Source: UBA2330 sp049293015 (GTDB lineage: Bacteria; Bacteroidota; Ignavibacteria; Tepidaquicellales; Tepidaquicellaceae). From it: 64,000 bases of DNA. The stretch lies in assembly GCA_049293015.1 (NCBI GenBank), contig JBATSB010000022.1:62001-126000 (forward strand), given 5' to 3'. The notes below the pieces were generated by a model that was not told the DNA's origin, did no database searches, and saw only the letters and a program-made list of their open reading frames with translations. The translations under genes and the position numbers were made by a program. Below are positions 17,341 through 24,695 of the stretch, one piece after another (the first letter of the stretch is position 1; every line of letters starts with the position of its first letter).

Positions 17341-17566
17341 ATTTTGTCATTCCGGCATGCTCTCAGTTGGAATCCAGTAATCGCGAAAACTCAATTGATA
17401 TTCCATAATTGTTTTTATAAAAAAGTCTGAAATATTTAATGTTAGCAAAATGCCGGTCATGCTATTGGATTCAATTTGTTGGTGACCTGAAAGTTTGTGA
17501 TTAATGAAAGAGTAAATTGTTCAGTAGATTATACAAACTTTTTAGCAAGTCCAACAAGGGCTCAGT
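17341..17566. repeat. Island left boundary: 220-bp direct repeat ending in module B
   Basis: It begins with GTCATTCCGGCATGCTCTCAG (17345 on), then TCGCGAAAACTCAATTGATA, the leader TTTAATGTTAGC, and a full B module with left arm TTGTTGGTGACCTGAAAG and right arm ACAAACTTT..GTCCAACAAGGG (17533-17560). The same order of words recurs at 21828-22048 in the same orientation. The 4.3 kb between the two copies holds the toxin-antitoxin genes. Confidence 0.8.
17345..17376 (+). repeat. GTCATTC...GGAATCC hairpin element, copy 2
   Basis: GTCATTCCGG..TGGAATCCAG forms a short imperfect palindrome of the same type as the elements at 10892-10924 and 21831-21863. It forms the outer end of the island boundary repeat. 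Confidence 0.5.
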
Positions 17567-17727
17567 GTTTTTTTATAATAACCGATAAAGTTTTTCAGTA
17601 TGGCGAAGTTGGAGAATTCTTAGCACTAAACTGTCTGCGCTTTGAACTTGTTTCTAAGTACCAAGCTCCAGGTTTGCACTTCACCCCGCCACGACGCAAA
17701 AACACTGTTGTCCGTTCGGCATAATTT
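17567..17727. other. GC-rich patch downstream of higA
   Basis: From about 17636 to 17722 the sequence (CACCCCGCCACGACGC, CTGTTGTCCGTTCGGC) is near 50% GC, far above the flanks. It sits between the boundary B module and the higA stop. An open frame runs through it on plus, but it starts inside the B repeat and has no support. It may be a cassette-like junction or remnant of foreign DNA. Confidence 0.4.
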
Positions 17728-18036
17728 TCAGTATGCTAATTTTCTGTTATTTAACTCTACGCTAAAGTTCACTTTCGCTCCCAAAGCCTCAAAAACTTTC
17801 AAAATTGTAGTAAATCTTGCGTCAGTTGTACTGTTTTCAATTTTAGAAATTTGAGCTTTTTTCACGCCTACAAGTTCGCCCAATTCTTCTTGAGTCAGGT
17901 TACGCTCCAGTCGTGCCTGTTTGATTGCTTGCCCTATCAAGTCAAGACGAAGTTCATTTTCAAATTCGTCACGTTTTTTTGTGCCTTTTTTACCGATGTA
18001 TTTGTCGGTCAAATCTTCTAAACTATATGTTTTCAT
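17728..18036 (-). CDS. higA: HigA-type antitoxin (XRE helix-turn-helix)
   Basis: A 102-residue protein. Residues about 35-90 form an XRE/Cro HTH domain (QARLERNLTQEELGELVGVKKAQISKIEN), followed by the hydrophobic TTILKVFEALGAKV. It lies directly downstream of a RelE/HigB-like toxin gene, sharing 1 bp with it, which is the toxin-first order of higBA systems. By family, it neutralises the toxin and represses the operon promoter. Confidence 0.88.
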   Translation of the reverse strand: MKTYSLEDLTDKYIGKKGTKKRDEFENELRLDLIGQAIKQARLERNLTQEELGELVGVKKAQISKIENSTTDARFTTILKVFEALGAKVNFSVELNNRKLAY

Positions 18037-18383
18037 TATTTTTTATTTTTATCGTTAAAATACTTTTCTCTCAAATTTTCAGATCGATCGATTTCTCTTT
18101 TCGGAATTTTGTCTGTTTTCTTAATTAGTCCGTGTGTTGAAATTACAACTGTATCACTTTTGTCGGTCTTGTCCCAAAATGCAAAAAGTCTAAAATATGT
18201 TTTGTTATATTTTGTTCTGAATTCCCAAATTTCGTCTTGTAGTTTCTTGAAAAGTTCTTTGTCATTTGTGCTTCTTGCTTTCCAAATGTTATATAAAATT
18301 TTATTTCTTGCTTTTTCATCAAGTTCATCCAAAAAACTTTTCGCTGCTTCTAAAAACTCAACTCGAAATTTGTATTCATCCAT
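18036..18383 (-). CDS. higB: HigB/Gp49-type RelE-superfamily toxin
   Basis: A 115-residue protein of the phage Gp49/HigB group. It has EFLEAAKSFLDELDEKARNKI near the start, DEIWEFRTKYNKTYFRLFAFWD in the core and ISTHGLIKKTDKIPKREIDR near the end. These match the RelE-fold mRNA interferase core with conserved basic residues. It is intact, with no stop or frameshift, and is the upstream gene of higBA. Confidence 0.88.
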   Translation of the reverse strand: MDEYKFRVEFLEAAKSFLDELDEKARNKILYNIWKARSTNDKELFKKLQDEIWEFRTKYNKTYFRLFAFWDKTDKSDTVVISTHGLIKKTDKIPKREIDRSENLREKYFNDKNKK

Positions 18384-18522
18384 TTAATATTATATTTTAA
18401 GCAAAGATAAAAGTTTCTTATTTAGGAAACAAGAGTCTTTTGAAAAAATTGATAATATTTCATTCGTCATGTAGTTTTTTGTAAATATTTGATTCTCGGT
18501 AGCGGTCGAAATTGCTGACTTA

Positions 18523-18620
18523 CAACGTCTTTAAGGCTTGGCGTAGGCGGTGATTTTCACTACTGTTGATGCGGAGAATCAAAGTTTGCTTAAACGGGAA
18601 TGAGTTTACGGAGGATTGAA
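18523..18620. repeat. Cassette-border-like repeat C, copy 1
   Basis: The stretch holds GGCTTGGCGTAGGCGG (18535-18550), then GTTGATGCGGAGAATC (18564 on) and TTTACGGAGGATTGAAC (18605-18621). The last two phrases recur in the same order and spacing in copy 2 at 19068-19210. It lies just downstream of the hicA remnant, so the two copies bracket the hicB-hicA unit. Confidence 0.65.
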
Positions 18621-18633
18621 CTTTATCGATTAC

Positions 18634-18732
18634 TTACTTTCTCTTAATAAATTCATTCACATCTATATCAGCCTGTTTAAGAATTGCCCTTAACGTTCCT
18701 TGAGTTTTAATATTTTTATTATTTCTCTATTC
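18634..18732 (-). pseudogene. hicA: hicA toxin remnant (C-terminal third only)
   Basis: On the minus strand a frame ending at 18634 encodes TQGTLRAILKQADIDVNEF plus a short basic tail, which matches the C-terminus of HicA mRNA interferases. Just upstream the frame runs into a stop (TAG), and the N-terminal part with the catalytic histidine is missing. It lies directly after hicB, where hicA would be expected. The toxin is therefore dead. Confidence 0.7.
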
Positions 18733-18757
18733 TAAATCCACTTAGTCTTCCTATTTC

Positions 18758-18982
18758 TTAAACACCAATAACCAATGGGTAATCAAATTCATCGGAGAAC
18801 GTAACCAAGTCATCTATTTGTCCTTCTTGAGCTTCTATTAATTTTTTTGCTACATCCCGGGCAATCTCTAAGGTTTCAGATATGGTTCTTCCTTGTGCTA
18901 TTAATCCCTGTATGTTGTCTGATGTAGCTATATAATAACCTTCCGGTAATTTTTCAATATGTAGATTTATAATCTTTTCCAT
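18758..18982 (-). CDS. hicB: HicB-type antitoxin (orphan)
   Basis: From the ATG at 18982 the protein has 74 residues and the HicB fold: INLHIEKLPEGYYIATSDNIQGLIAQGRTISE with the usual Gly/Leu turn pattern, then a helix ending KLIEAQ. An upstream ATG at 19021 adds 13 residues unlike the family, so I prefer 18982. Its toxin partner hicA survives only as a C-terminal fragment (18634-18732). The antitoxin is intact. Confidence 0.8.
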   Translation of the reverse strand: MEKIINLHIEKLPEGYYIATSDNIQGLIAQGRTISETLEIARDVAKKLIEAQEGQIDDLVTFSDEFDYPLVIGV

Positions 18983-19021
18983 GGCTAAAATTTTCTTAAA
19001 TGTAATTATTGAAAATTTCAA

Positions 19022-19387
19022 TAAAAATTGACTAATTGTTAAATTTCCCGGTAATGAAATATAACCGTCGATAACTCAGACTGCCTTATCGAAGACGGCG
19101 ATCTATATTACAAATGTTGATGCGGAGAATAAATTTTGATTAACTACAAATGTGTCTGCGGAGGACTGGACCGCAACTTTTGCCAAACGCATGTTATAGG
19201 CGGGCGTTCTGTCTGTCGTTGCTCTGTTGTACATTTTTTACTGCTGTCTTAGTGCGTTGGCTTAGTCGCTCATTTGGATTATTTATTGTTGGTCTGTGGG
19301 TTGCAAAAAATACAAATTTGCCACCAAATACGTTGGCTAATTATTCATTGCTGAATGGTTCTGTTACCTTATTTATTTGGGTGATAT
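19022..19387. other. 366-bp region with repeat C and no supported gene
   Basis: Apart from repeat C copy 2, the stretch from 19211 to 19387 is T- and G-rich (for example TTGTTGGTCTGTGGGTTGC). It has a plus-strand frame whose translation is Cys-, Arg- and Leu-rich and of low plausibility. I see no gene. Confidence 0.5.
19068..19210. repeat. Cassette-border-like repeat C, copy 2
   Basis: It contains GTTGATGCGGAGAATAAA (19116 on) and GTCTGCGGAGGACTGGACCG (19153-19172), as in copy 1, and then GCAACTTTTGCCAAACGCATG with GTTATAGGCGGGCGTT (19192-19207). The end pieces GGCGTAGGCGG of copy 1 and CCGC..TTTTGCCA here are partly complementary, a layout that recalls cassette recombination sites. It lies upstream of hicB. 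Confidence 0.6.
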
Positions 19388-19609
19388 TCATATTAAATCA
19401 AATGACCTTAGAATTATTAAAGAGCCAAGTAAAATACAAATACACCCAAAGAATATTAGTAAAACTTTGCTGCTATTCTTTAAAGGTGGATAAGTTACAG
19501 TTTCCAGGTTTTCTCTGATTGTTTTTTTTGTGAACAGTGCCTTAAAACAAAATATACCTATAAAAAATATTAAGGTGCCAAATCCGGCAAGAGTATCTAT
19601 TCCTCTCAT
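19388..19609 (-). CDS. Small hypothetical membrane protein
   Basis: A 73-residue protein with two predicted membrane helices (GTLIFFIGIFCFKALF and VLLIFFGCICILLGSLIIL) separated by a short polar loop. It lies between repeat C copy 2 and module A at 19.71 kb, so it sits like a one-gene cassette. No family is recognised. A longer plus-strand frame overlaps it but looks spurious. Confidence 0.45.
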   Translation of the reverse strand: MRGIDTLAGFGTLIFFIGIFCFKALFTKKTIRENLETVTYPPLKNSSKVLLIFFGCICILLGSLIILRSFDLI

Positions 19610-19706
19610 GTTAAATTTTTTGTGATGTTTTTAAAATCGTAAATCAATAAATCTTTTCGGAGAATTGCCGCTGAATAAATTAAATACCATGCAGTTAAAT
19701 ATTTTT

Positions 19707-19916
19707 CGCCGTTGTTGGAGTTCCAAAAAAGTTTGAAAAATTTGTTGTACATTATAAATTTGGAAGTACATCAAACTTTTTTGGTCTTCAATTACAAAGC
19801 CACTCGCCGGTCGTGCTATTGGATTCAGTTTGTTGGTGACCTGAAAGTTTGTGTTTAATGAAATAGTAAATTGTTCAGTGGATTATACAAACTTTCAGGA
19901 ACACTAACATGGCCAC
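19707..19916. repeat. Composite palindromic element A+B
   Basis: Module A (19707-19800) has left arm GTTGTTGGAGTTCCAAAAAA and a partly eroded right arm TCAAACTTTTTTGGTCTTCA. It is joined by CCACTCGCCGGTCGTGCTATT to module B (19801-19916), with left arm TTGTTGGTGACCTGAAAG and right arm ACAAACTTTCAGGAACACTA. Each module can form a hairpin of about 24 bp. Confidence 0.8.
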
Positions 19917-19974
19917 AATTTCTTTGTGTCGAGATTGAAACTGCTGATCTCCCATTGAATTTCTGTTGGTTGAT

Positions 19975-20379
19975 TTATTTAGCTCTCATTTTATTCCCTC
20001 TTGCGTCATGTGTCAATTCTGCTAGTCCAAGTTTTTCCATTAATGGCGGTATATACATCCCAAACCGTCCTCGAAGTCCTTTTTTAAGTCCATACCTACC
20101 ACCGACCGGATTCTTTTCAGAGCGTCCCCAGGCTTCAACTGTTCCTTCCTTTGTCGGCTTTTGTTCGTCAGCACTGCCCAGTTCCATCCAGTCACCGTGC
20201 TTTTTAAGCATTGTTTGTAAATCAGTCAGGCATTTAGCATCATAAAATAGTGTCGTTTTACCAACGATGCACACAATAATGTCTTTGTCTTCTTTTACAT
20301 CTTTATACATTTCATAGTCAGATGATAAAGGTGGAGTTTTCAATTTCCACGGATTCTCTTTTGTTCCTTCAGTTTTCAT
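19975..20379 (-). CDS. Conserved hypothetical protein (DUF6855-like)
   Basis: A 134-residue soluble protein. It begins EGTKENPWKLKTPP, has IIVCIVGKTTLFYDAKCLTD and the strongly patterned HGDWMELGSADEQKPTKEGT, and ends RGRFGMYIPPLMEKLGL with a basic tail. I recall this as a small conserved family (DUF6855) with no known function; the name is from memory. It is a single gene between palindromic elements, like a cassette. Confidence 0.65.
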   Translation of the reverse strand: MKTEGTKENPWKLKTPPLSSDYEMYKDVKEDKDIIVCIVGKTTLFYDAKCLTDLQTMLKKHGDWMELGSADEQKPTKEGTVEAWGRSEKNPVGGRYGLKKGLRGRFGMYIPPLMEKLGLAELTHDARGNKMRAK

Positions 20380-21238
20380 TGTTATAATTTTTTGATTTTA
20401 AATAATTTTATGCTTTTTAAACCAATGTTTATTTTTCATAAAAAAAATATGAATCCAAGTAGCAAACCTTTTTTGAATGATAACAGGTACTTGATTTGTT
20501 CACGCCGGGAAATCCAACTTGCAGAAAACGGTAATTGCTGAACAGGTAATGTTACTGGTTAAGATTTAGAATAATGATTCTAATGTCGGCTCGGTAATAA
20601 TCTAATATTATAAATCGATATAATCATGTGTCTTTTGAGTAAACTCTCCATTGTGTCAGGACAAAATTTTCGCCGTTGTTGGAGTTCCAAAAAAGTTTAA
20701 AAAATTTGATGTGCATTATAAATTTAGCAGTACATCAAACTTTTTTGGTCTCCAACAACAAAGCCACTCGGCGGTCGTGCAATTGGATTCAGCTTGCTGG
20801 TGACTTAAAAGTTTGTGTTTAATGAAAGAGTAAATTGTTCAGTGGATTATACAAACTTCGCCGTTGTTGGAGTTCCAAAAAAGTTTGAAAAATTTGTTGT
20901 GCATTATAAATTTGGCAGTACATCAAACTTTTTTGGTCTCCAACAACAAAGCACACGCCGGTCGTGCTATTGGATTCAGCTTGTTGGTGACCTGAAAGTT
21001 TGTGTTTAATGAAAGAGTAAATTGTTCAGTGGATTATGCAAACTTTCAGGAACACCTACAAGGGCTCAAAAGAGTAAATTGTTCAGTGGATTATACAAAC
21101 TTTCAGGAACACCAAGAAGGGCTCAATTCAACCCAAAAGGTTTAGCAGTTGTAGTTTCTGCAGAAACTTCACTTGAATTGTTATACAAATAAAAGTAAAT
21201 TTATTAAATTGAAAATTTAAATTATACAATAAATTATC
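20380..21238. other. 859-bp region made largely of A/B palindromes
   Basis: Positions 20380-20670 are AT-rich with no gene. Positions 20671-21125 are a tandem of palindromic modules (next entry). Positions 21126-21238 lead into the relB-like gene. Small plus-strand frames here fall wholly within the repeats. Confidence 0.6.
20671..21125. repeat. Array A-B'-A-B-b of palindromic modules
   Basis: In order: module A (20671-20762), module B cut short (20775-20858, ending ACAAACTT), a second module A (20859-20951) starting CGCCGTTGTTGG exactly at the cut, a full module B (20960-21067), and an extra right half of B (21068-21125) ending CAAGAAGGGCTCAA. The two A modules are nearly identical (A/G at one loop site and a few others). 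This shows insertion and duplication at module boundaries. Confidence 0.85.
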
Positions 21239-21436
21239 ATGATAGAAATTAAAAACAATAACGTCATAATTCCTTTGTCAATAGGGAATGAATTGAAGCA
21301 AGACAATTATTTTAAAGAGATAATTGAAGTATTGGAAGACAGCAAGGAATTTGAAAAAGCAAAGAAAGAATCAACTAAATTTATTGATTTCAAAAGTTAT
21401 GATAGTAAAAGAAGAGTAAAAATGAAAAATGTATGA
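21239..21436 (+). CDS. RelB-type antitoxin-like protein
   Basis: A 65-residue acidic/basic protein (MIEIKNNNVIIPLSIGNELK..) with a beta-strand N-terminus and a Lys/Glu-rich helical end that includes EEFEKAK-like spacing. It overlaps by 8 bp the start of a broken RelE/ParE toxin frame, the usual antitoxin-toxin layout. I infer the antitoxin role from position and size; the sequence itself is not strongly diagnostic. Confidence 0.55.
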   Translation: MIEIKNNNVIIPLSIGNELKQDNYFKEIIEVLEDSKEFEKAKKESTKFIDFKSYDSKRRVKMKNV

Positions 21437-21687
21437 ATTAAAGCTTTCAGACAAAGCGCATAAAGATCTTAAGAAAATCTATTTAGAAAAATAAAGATTA
21501 TTTAAGAATTAGTGATCGGATATTATTACTCGAAAATGATCCCAGACCAATTGGTTGTATAAAGTTACAAGGGAAGAATGCTTACAGATTGCGGGTCGGA
21601 AGTTATAGAATTCTTTATGAGATTGACGATAGAAATAAAATAGTCTTTATTTATAGAGTATCTGATCGAAAAGATGCTTACAGGTAA
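21429..21687 (+). pseudogene. RelE/ParE-type toxin, frameshifted
   Basis: An ATG at 21429 opens MYELKLSDKAHKDLKKIY and stops at 21494. The next frame continues DYLRISDRILLLENDPRP, then KLQGKNAYRLRVGSYRILYE and IVFIYRVSDRKDAYR, stopping at 21685-21687. Together they cover a whole RelE/ParE toxin, with the core LxVGxYRILYE motif intact but out of frame with the start. A small indel near 21490 is the likely cause, so the toxin is inactive unless frameshifted. Confidence 0.8.
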
Positions 21688-21827
21688 AAAGAAATCAATC
21701 TTGTTAATGTCACCGGGGTTTTTCAGGAACTACATCATTAAGTACTAAACTTTCAACTTATAAAATATCTCAAAATCAAATTGTCATTTATATATGCTTC
21801 ACATTTTGTCATTTCGGCTTGCTCTAT

Positions 21828-22048
21828 ATTTTGTCATTCGAGCATACTCCAGCCGGAATCCAGTCATCGCGAAAACTCAATTGATATTCCGTAGTTGTTA
21901 TAAAAAAGTCTTAAAAATTTAACGTTAGCCAAATGCCGGTCGTGCTATCGGATTCAGTTTGATGGTGACCTAAAAGTTTGTGTTCAATGAAAGAGTAAAT
22001 TGTTCAGTGGATTATACAAACTTTCAGGAACACCAACAATGGCTCAAA
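21828..22048. repeat. Island right boundary: 220-bp direct repeat ending in module B
   Basis: It repeats the words of 17341-17566 in the same order: GTCATTC..CCGGAATCCAG, TCGCGAAAACTCAATTGATA, TTAACGTTAGCCAAATGCCGG, then module B with left arm TTTGATGGTGACCTAAAAG and right arm ACAAACTTTCAGGAACACCA. A worn right-half of B (ACAAACTTTTAAGAACACTT) follows at 22060-22079. Confidence 0.8.
21831..21863 (+). repeat. GTCATTC...GGAATCC hairpin element, copy 3
   Basis: GTCATTCGAGCATACTCCAG followed by CCGGAATCCAG is the third short palindrome of this type. A worn extra copy of the left end (TTTTGTCATTTCGGCTTGCTC) precedes it at 21804-21824. It forms the outer end of the right island repeat. Confidence 0.5.
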
Positions 22049-22108
22049 TTTAAAACCAATACAAACTTTTAAGAACACTTATTAAGAGTTTAAAGATAAT
22101 TTCCAACA

Positions 22109-23587
22109 CTACTCTTTATCAAGCCTGTAACTCAAAACAATTTTTCCTGTCTGGTCAATTACTTCAAGCAATGCATATTCTTCATCTCCGAAATAAAAAC
22201 AGACTCTTCCGTAAGCATGTCCGTCATCATTATAGCTACCCTGATTCCAGATATTATAGCCGGCGAGCTGTGTGAGCATTCCGAGTTTTGAATTTCTTGT
22301 ATCGAGATTGGAACTGCTGATCTCCGGTATTACTGAATTTGTTCCGTCATCTATATAAGATGAATGTGAATCACCGCTGACCATTATCACATTTTTGATG
22401 TCATTATTTTTAATAATATCTATGAGAAATTCAGTGTCTTCGGGAAATCCCGCCCATTTATCACTAATGCCTTTCTGAACCTTTGGAAACATTTTCCCTA
22501 ATTGTTCATCTTTTAATGCATCTGAATATCTCGGATTGAAAATGACTGTTGAGATAATGACCTTCCATTTCGCATCAGAATTCTTCAGAGAATTTTCAAG
22601 CCACGTCTTCTGATCTTCGCCGTCAATTTCAAATCCGTTCAATATTGAATGTCCTGAAGGCGGATTAAATTTACCATCAGCATCTATTGCATCAGCATTT
22701 TTGCTCCGCTGTGTACGCAGATCCGGAATAAAAAATTCCACATCGCCAAAACGAAATTTCTGCCAGATACCGTTGTCAGGATTATCAAGTTCGTAATGCG
22801 GAAAAAACATACTGTAAGCTTTAACTGAATTCAATTTATAAGCATTGGTTCCGTCGGCATCATTTCCTGCAAAATCATGATCATCATATATATAAGAAAC
22901 AGGAAGTTTGCTAAGCACTTCACTGTTAAACGGATAACTGTAATCATATCTGTCACTGTATGATTCCTCAAGCTTATCCATACTTTCATTGTATCCTTTG
23001 CCAAGATTCCCAAAATCCGGATATGTCCAGTCGCCAGTCTGAATAAAAAATCTCAGAGAGTCTTCAGCTATTACAGGGAATATGTCAGGGGATGTAGCAC
23101 CGTATCCCTGCTGACATGAACCGAAACCAAAAGAAAAATTATAATTTTTCTCTGCAGAAAATGTTTTAAAAGAATGTATCCTGTCAGTTACAGATCCGTC
23201 TATTACAGCTCTGTAAAAATATTTTACTCCGGGTGATAAACTACTTATCTGAATTTTTGTAAAGTTGAAATTATTCTGATCTGTGGCAATCTCTTCTGTA
23301 TAAAAAGGATCAGTGAATGAAGAATCTTCTGACAATTGTATTCTGACTGAAGAGGAATTCACAGGCTTAACGAGAAATGTTGCAGAATTTTCTGTGACTG
23401 CGCCGACAATGGGTCCTGACTCAATTAAATTTTCCTGAGGACTTGTACTCTTTAGAGTGATATCAGTAATGCGTTGTTCATCATTATTGAAATTTCTGTT
23501 GTGAAGTTGTTTGTCTGTCGCAACATTGCTTTTACAATTTACTGAAGTTAATAGCATAATAAAGCTTATTACCAAAAGTCTGATCAT
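22109..23587 (-). CDS. PhoD-like metallophosphatase, exported
   Basis: From the ATG at 23587 the protein starts MIRLLVISFIMLLTSVNCKS, a lipoprotein-like signal; a farther ATG at 23650 would add 21 polar residues ahead of it. A fibronectin-like N-terminal domain (about 40-150) precedes the PhoD core. Core motifs are FGFGSCQQG, QTGDWTYPD, YIYDDHDFAGND and VSGDSHSSY, which carry the metal ligands. PhoD enzymes hydrolyse phosphate mono- or diesters outside the cytoplasm using Ca and Fe. It is a single gene outside the TA island. Confidence 0.85.
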   Translation of the reverse strand: MIRLLVISFIMLLTSVNCKSNVATDKQLHNRNFNNDEQRITDITLKSTSPQENLIESGPIVGAVTENSATFLVKPVNSSSVRIQLSEDSSFTDPFYTEEIATDQNNFNFTKIQISSLSPGVKYFYRAVIDGSVTDRIHSFKTFSAEKNYNFSFGFGSCQQGYGATSPDIFPVIAEDSLRFFIQTGDWTYPDFGNLGKGYNESMDKLEESYSDRYDYSYPFNSEVLSKLPVSYIYDDHDFAGNDADGTNAYKLNSVKAYSMFFPHYELDNPDNGIWQKFRFGDVEFFIPDLRTQRSKNADAIDADGKFNPPSGHSILNGFEIDGEDQKTWLENSLKNSDAKWKVIISTVIFNPRYSDALKDEQLGKMFPKVQKGISDKWAGFPEDTEFLIDIIKNNDIKNVIMVSGDSHSSYIDDGTNSVIPEISSSNLDTRNSKLGMLTQLAGYNIWNQGSYNDDGHAYGRVCFYFGDEEYALLEVIDQTGKIVLSYRLDKE

Positions 23588-23654
23588 ATAATTTTTTTTA
23601 ATTTTCTTTTCAATGTTTTTTAATTCAGGGTTTAACATAAAATAAATCAATTTC

Positions 23655-23852
23655 CGCCGTTGTTATAGTTCCAAAATAGTTTGAAGAATTTTGTTTGCAA
23701 TATAAATTTGGAAGTATTTCAAACATTTTTTGCTTTCAACAACTTAGCCATTTGCCTGTCTTGCTCAGCTTATTGGTAACTGAAAATTTGTATCCAACTT
23801 TAAAGTATTCTGCACAATTACTTATACAAACTTTCAGGAACATTAACAAGGG
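23655..23852. repeat. Composite palindromic element A+B, worn copy
   Basis: Module A (23655-23747) has CGCCGTTGTTATAGTTCC and right arm TTTCAAACATTTTTTGC..CAACAAC. Module B (23764-23852) has CAGCTTATTGGTAACTGAAA and right arm ACAAACTTTCAGGAACATTA. It sits between the PhoD-like gene and arsG and is more diverged than the copies at 20.7-21.1 kb. Confidence 0.75.
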
Positions 23853-23986
23853 TTCGAAAAAACTGAGGATTGATGAAGCGTTTCAAATGGATAAGTATAA
23901 TTCCGATGAGCACCAGGTTCTTGAAATTTCATTTTGTTGTGTTCAGAAAATAAAAGAAAAAAGAATTCAAACGGCAAACTAATACT

Positions 23987-24694
23987 TCATATTAATTTGA
24001 AATATATGTTTATGTAATACAAACCTGTAAGAATAAAAACTAATCCGGCTACAAATCGCATTATCTTTTCAATCTTAGTGATTGCTTTGAAATAGGTTCC
24101 TAACTTTTCAATACTGAATGCAATCACGAAAGCAAAAAGTATCACAGGTAAGCCTGTCCCTATGGAAAAAACAACAGGTAGTGCTAATCCTGCACTTGCA
24201 GAAAGTGTCATTGGTATAAGCATAGAAAAGAATAACGCTCCGCTGTATGGACAAAATGCCAAAGCAAACAAAGCACCTAAAAGAAATGAACCCAACAAGC
24301 CTTTAGTTTTAAATTTTTCGGAAAGTTTGTCAGTCAGGTTTCCGCCTTTGATGAAATTCAATTTGATAACATTCAGCATTATTAAACCGATAAGGATTAG
24401 CACAAAGCCAATGTATCTTTCACCATTACCCTGTAAAAGTTTTGCAACTTGAAATTTACTTGCTCCAAAGTAGATGATTGCACCAATCAGCGAATATGTG
24501 AAAACTCTTCCGAGAGTGTAAAGGAATCCACTTAACAATACTTTTTTTCTGTTTGTTATGTTTTTTGCAATGTATGCAGTTGCAGTAATATTGGTCGCTA
24601 AAGGACATGGGGCAATTGCCGTGAGCAAACCCAATGCAAATGCTGCCAAGATTGGGGCATCAAGGTTTTGTGCCAATTCATTTAACCAATTCAT
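23987..24694 (-). CDS. ArsG-family (CcdA/DsbD-type) permease
   Basis: A 235-residue membrane protein with six predicted helices. It has the paired CcdA-type cysteine motifs TAIAPCPLA (near residue 29) and LAFCPYSG (near residue 147). Proteins of this subgroup are annotated as aromatic aminobenzylarsenical efflux permeases (ArsG) when they follow an ArsF gene, as here with 1 bp between. Its likely role is export or electron transfer for trivalent aromatic arsenicals. A plain CcdA-like electron carrier is the alternative. Confidence 0.75.
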   Translation of the reverse strand: MNWLNELAQNLDAPILAAFALGLLTAIAPCPLATNITATAYIAKNITNRKKVLLSGFLYTLGRVFTYSLIGAIIYFGASKFQVAKLLQGNGERYIGFVLILIGLIMLNVIKLNFIKGGNLTDKLSEKFKTKGLLGSFLLGALFALAFCPYSGALFFSMLIPMTLSASAGLALPVVFSIGTGLPVILFAFVIAFSIEKLGTYFKAITKIEKIMRFVAGLVFILTGLYYINIYFKLI

Positions 24695-24695
24695 G

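Noticed and set aside
17497..17724. 75-residue plus-strand frame
   Set aside because: It begins within module B and ends in the GC-rich patch, with no protein-like pattern.
19150..19518. 122-residue plus-strand frame
   Set aside because: It starts inside repeat C, has odd Cys/Arg/Leu composition, and overlaps the more plausible two-helix protein on minus.
20815..21009. 64-residue plus-strand frame
   Set aside because: It lies wholly inside the A/B palindromes.
23695..23982. 95-residue plus-strand frame
   Set aside because: Its first half is palindrome sequence; the rest lacks recognisable features.
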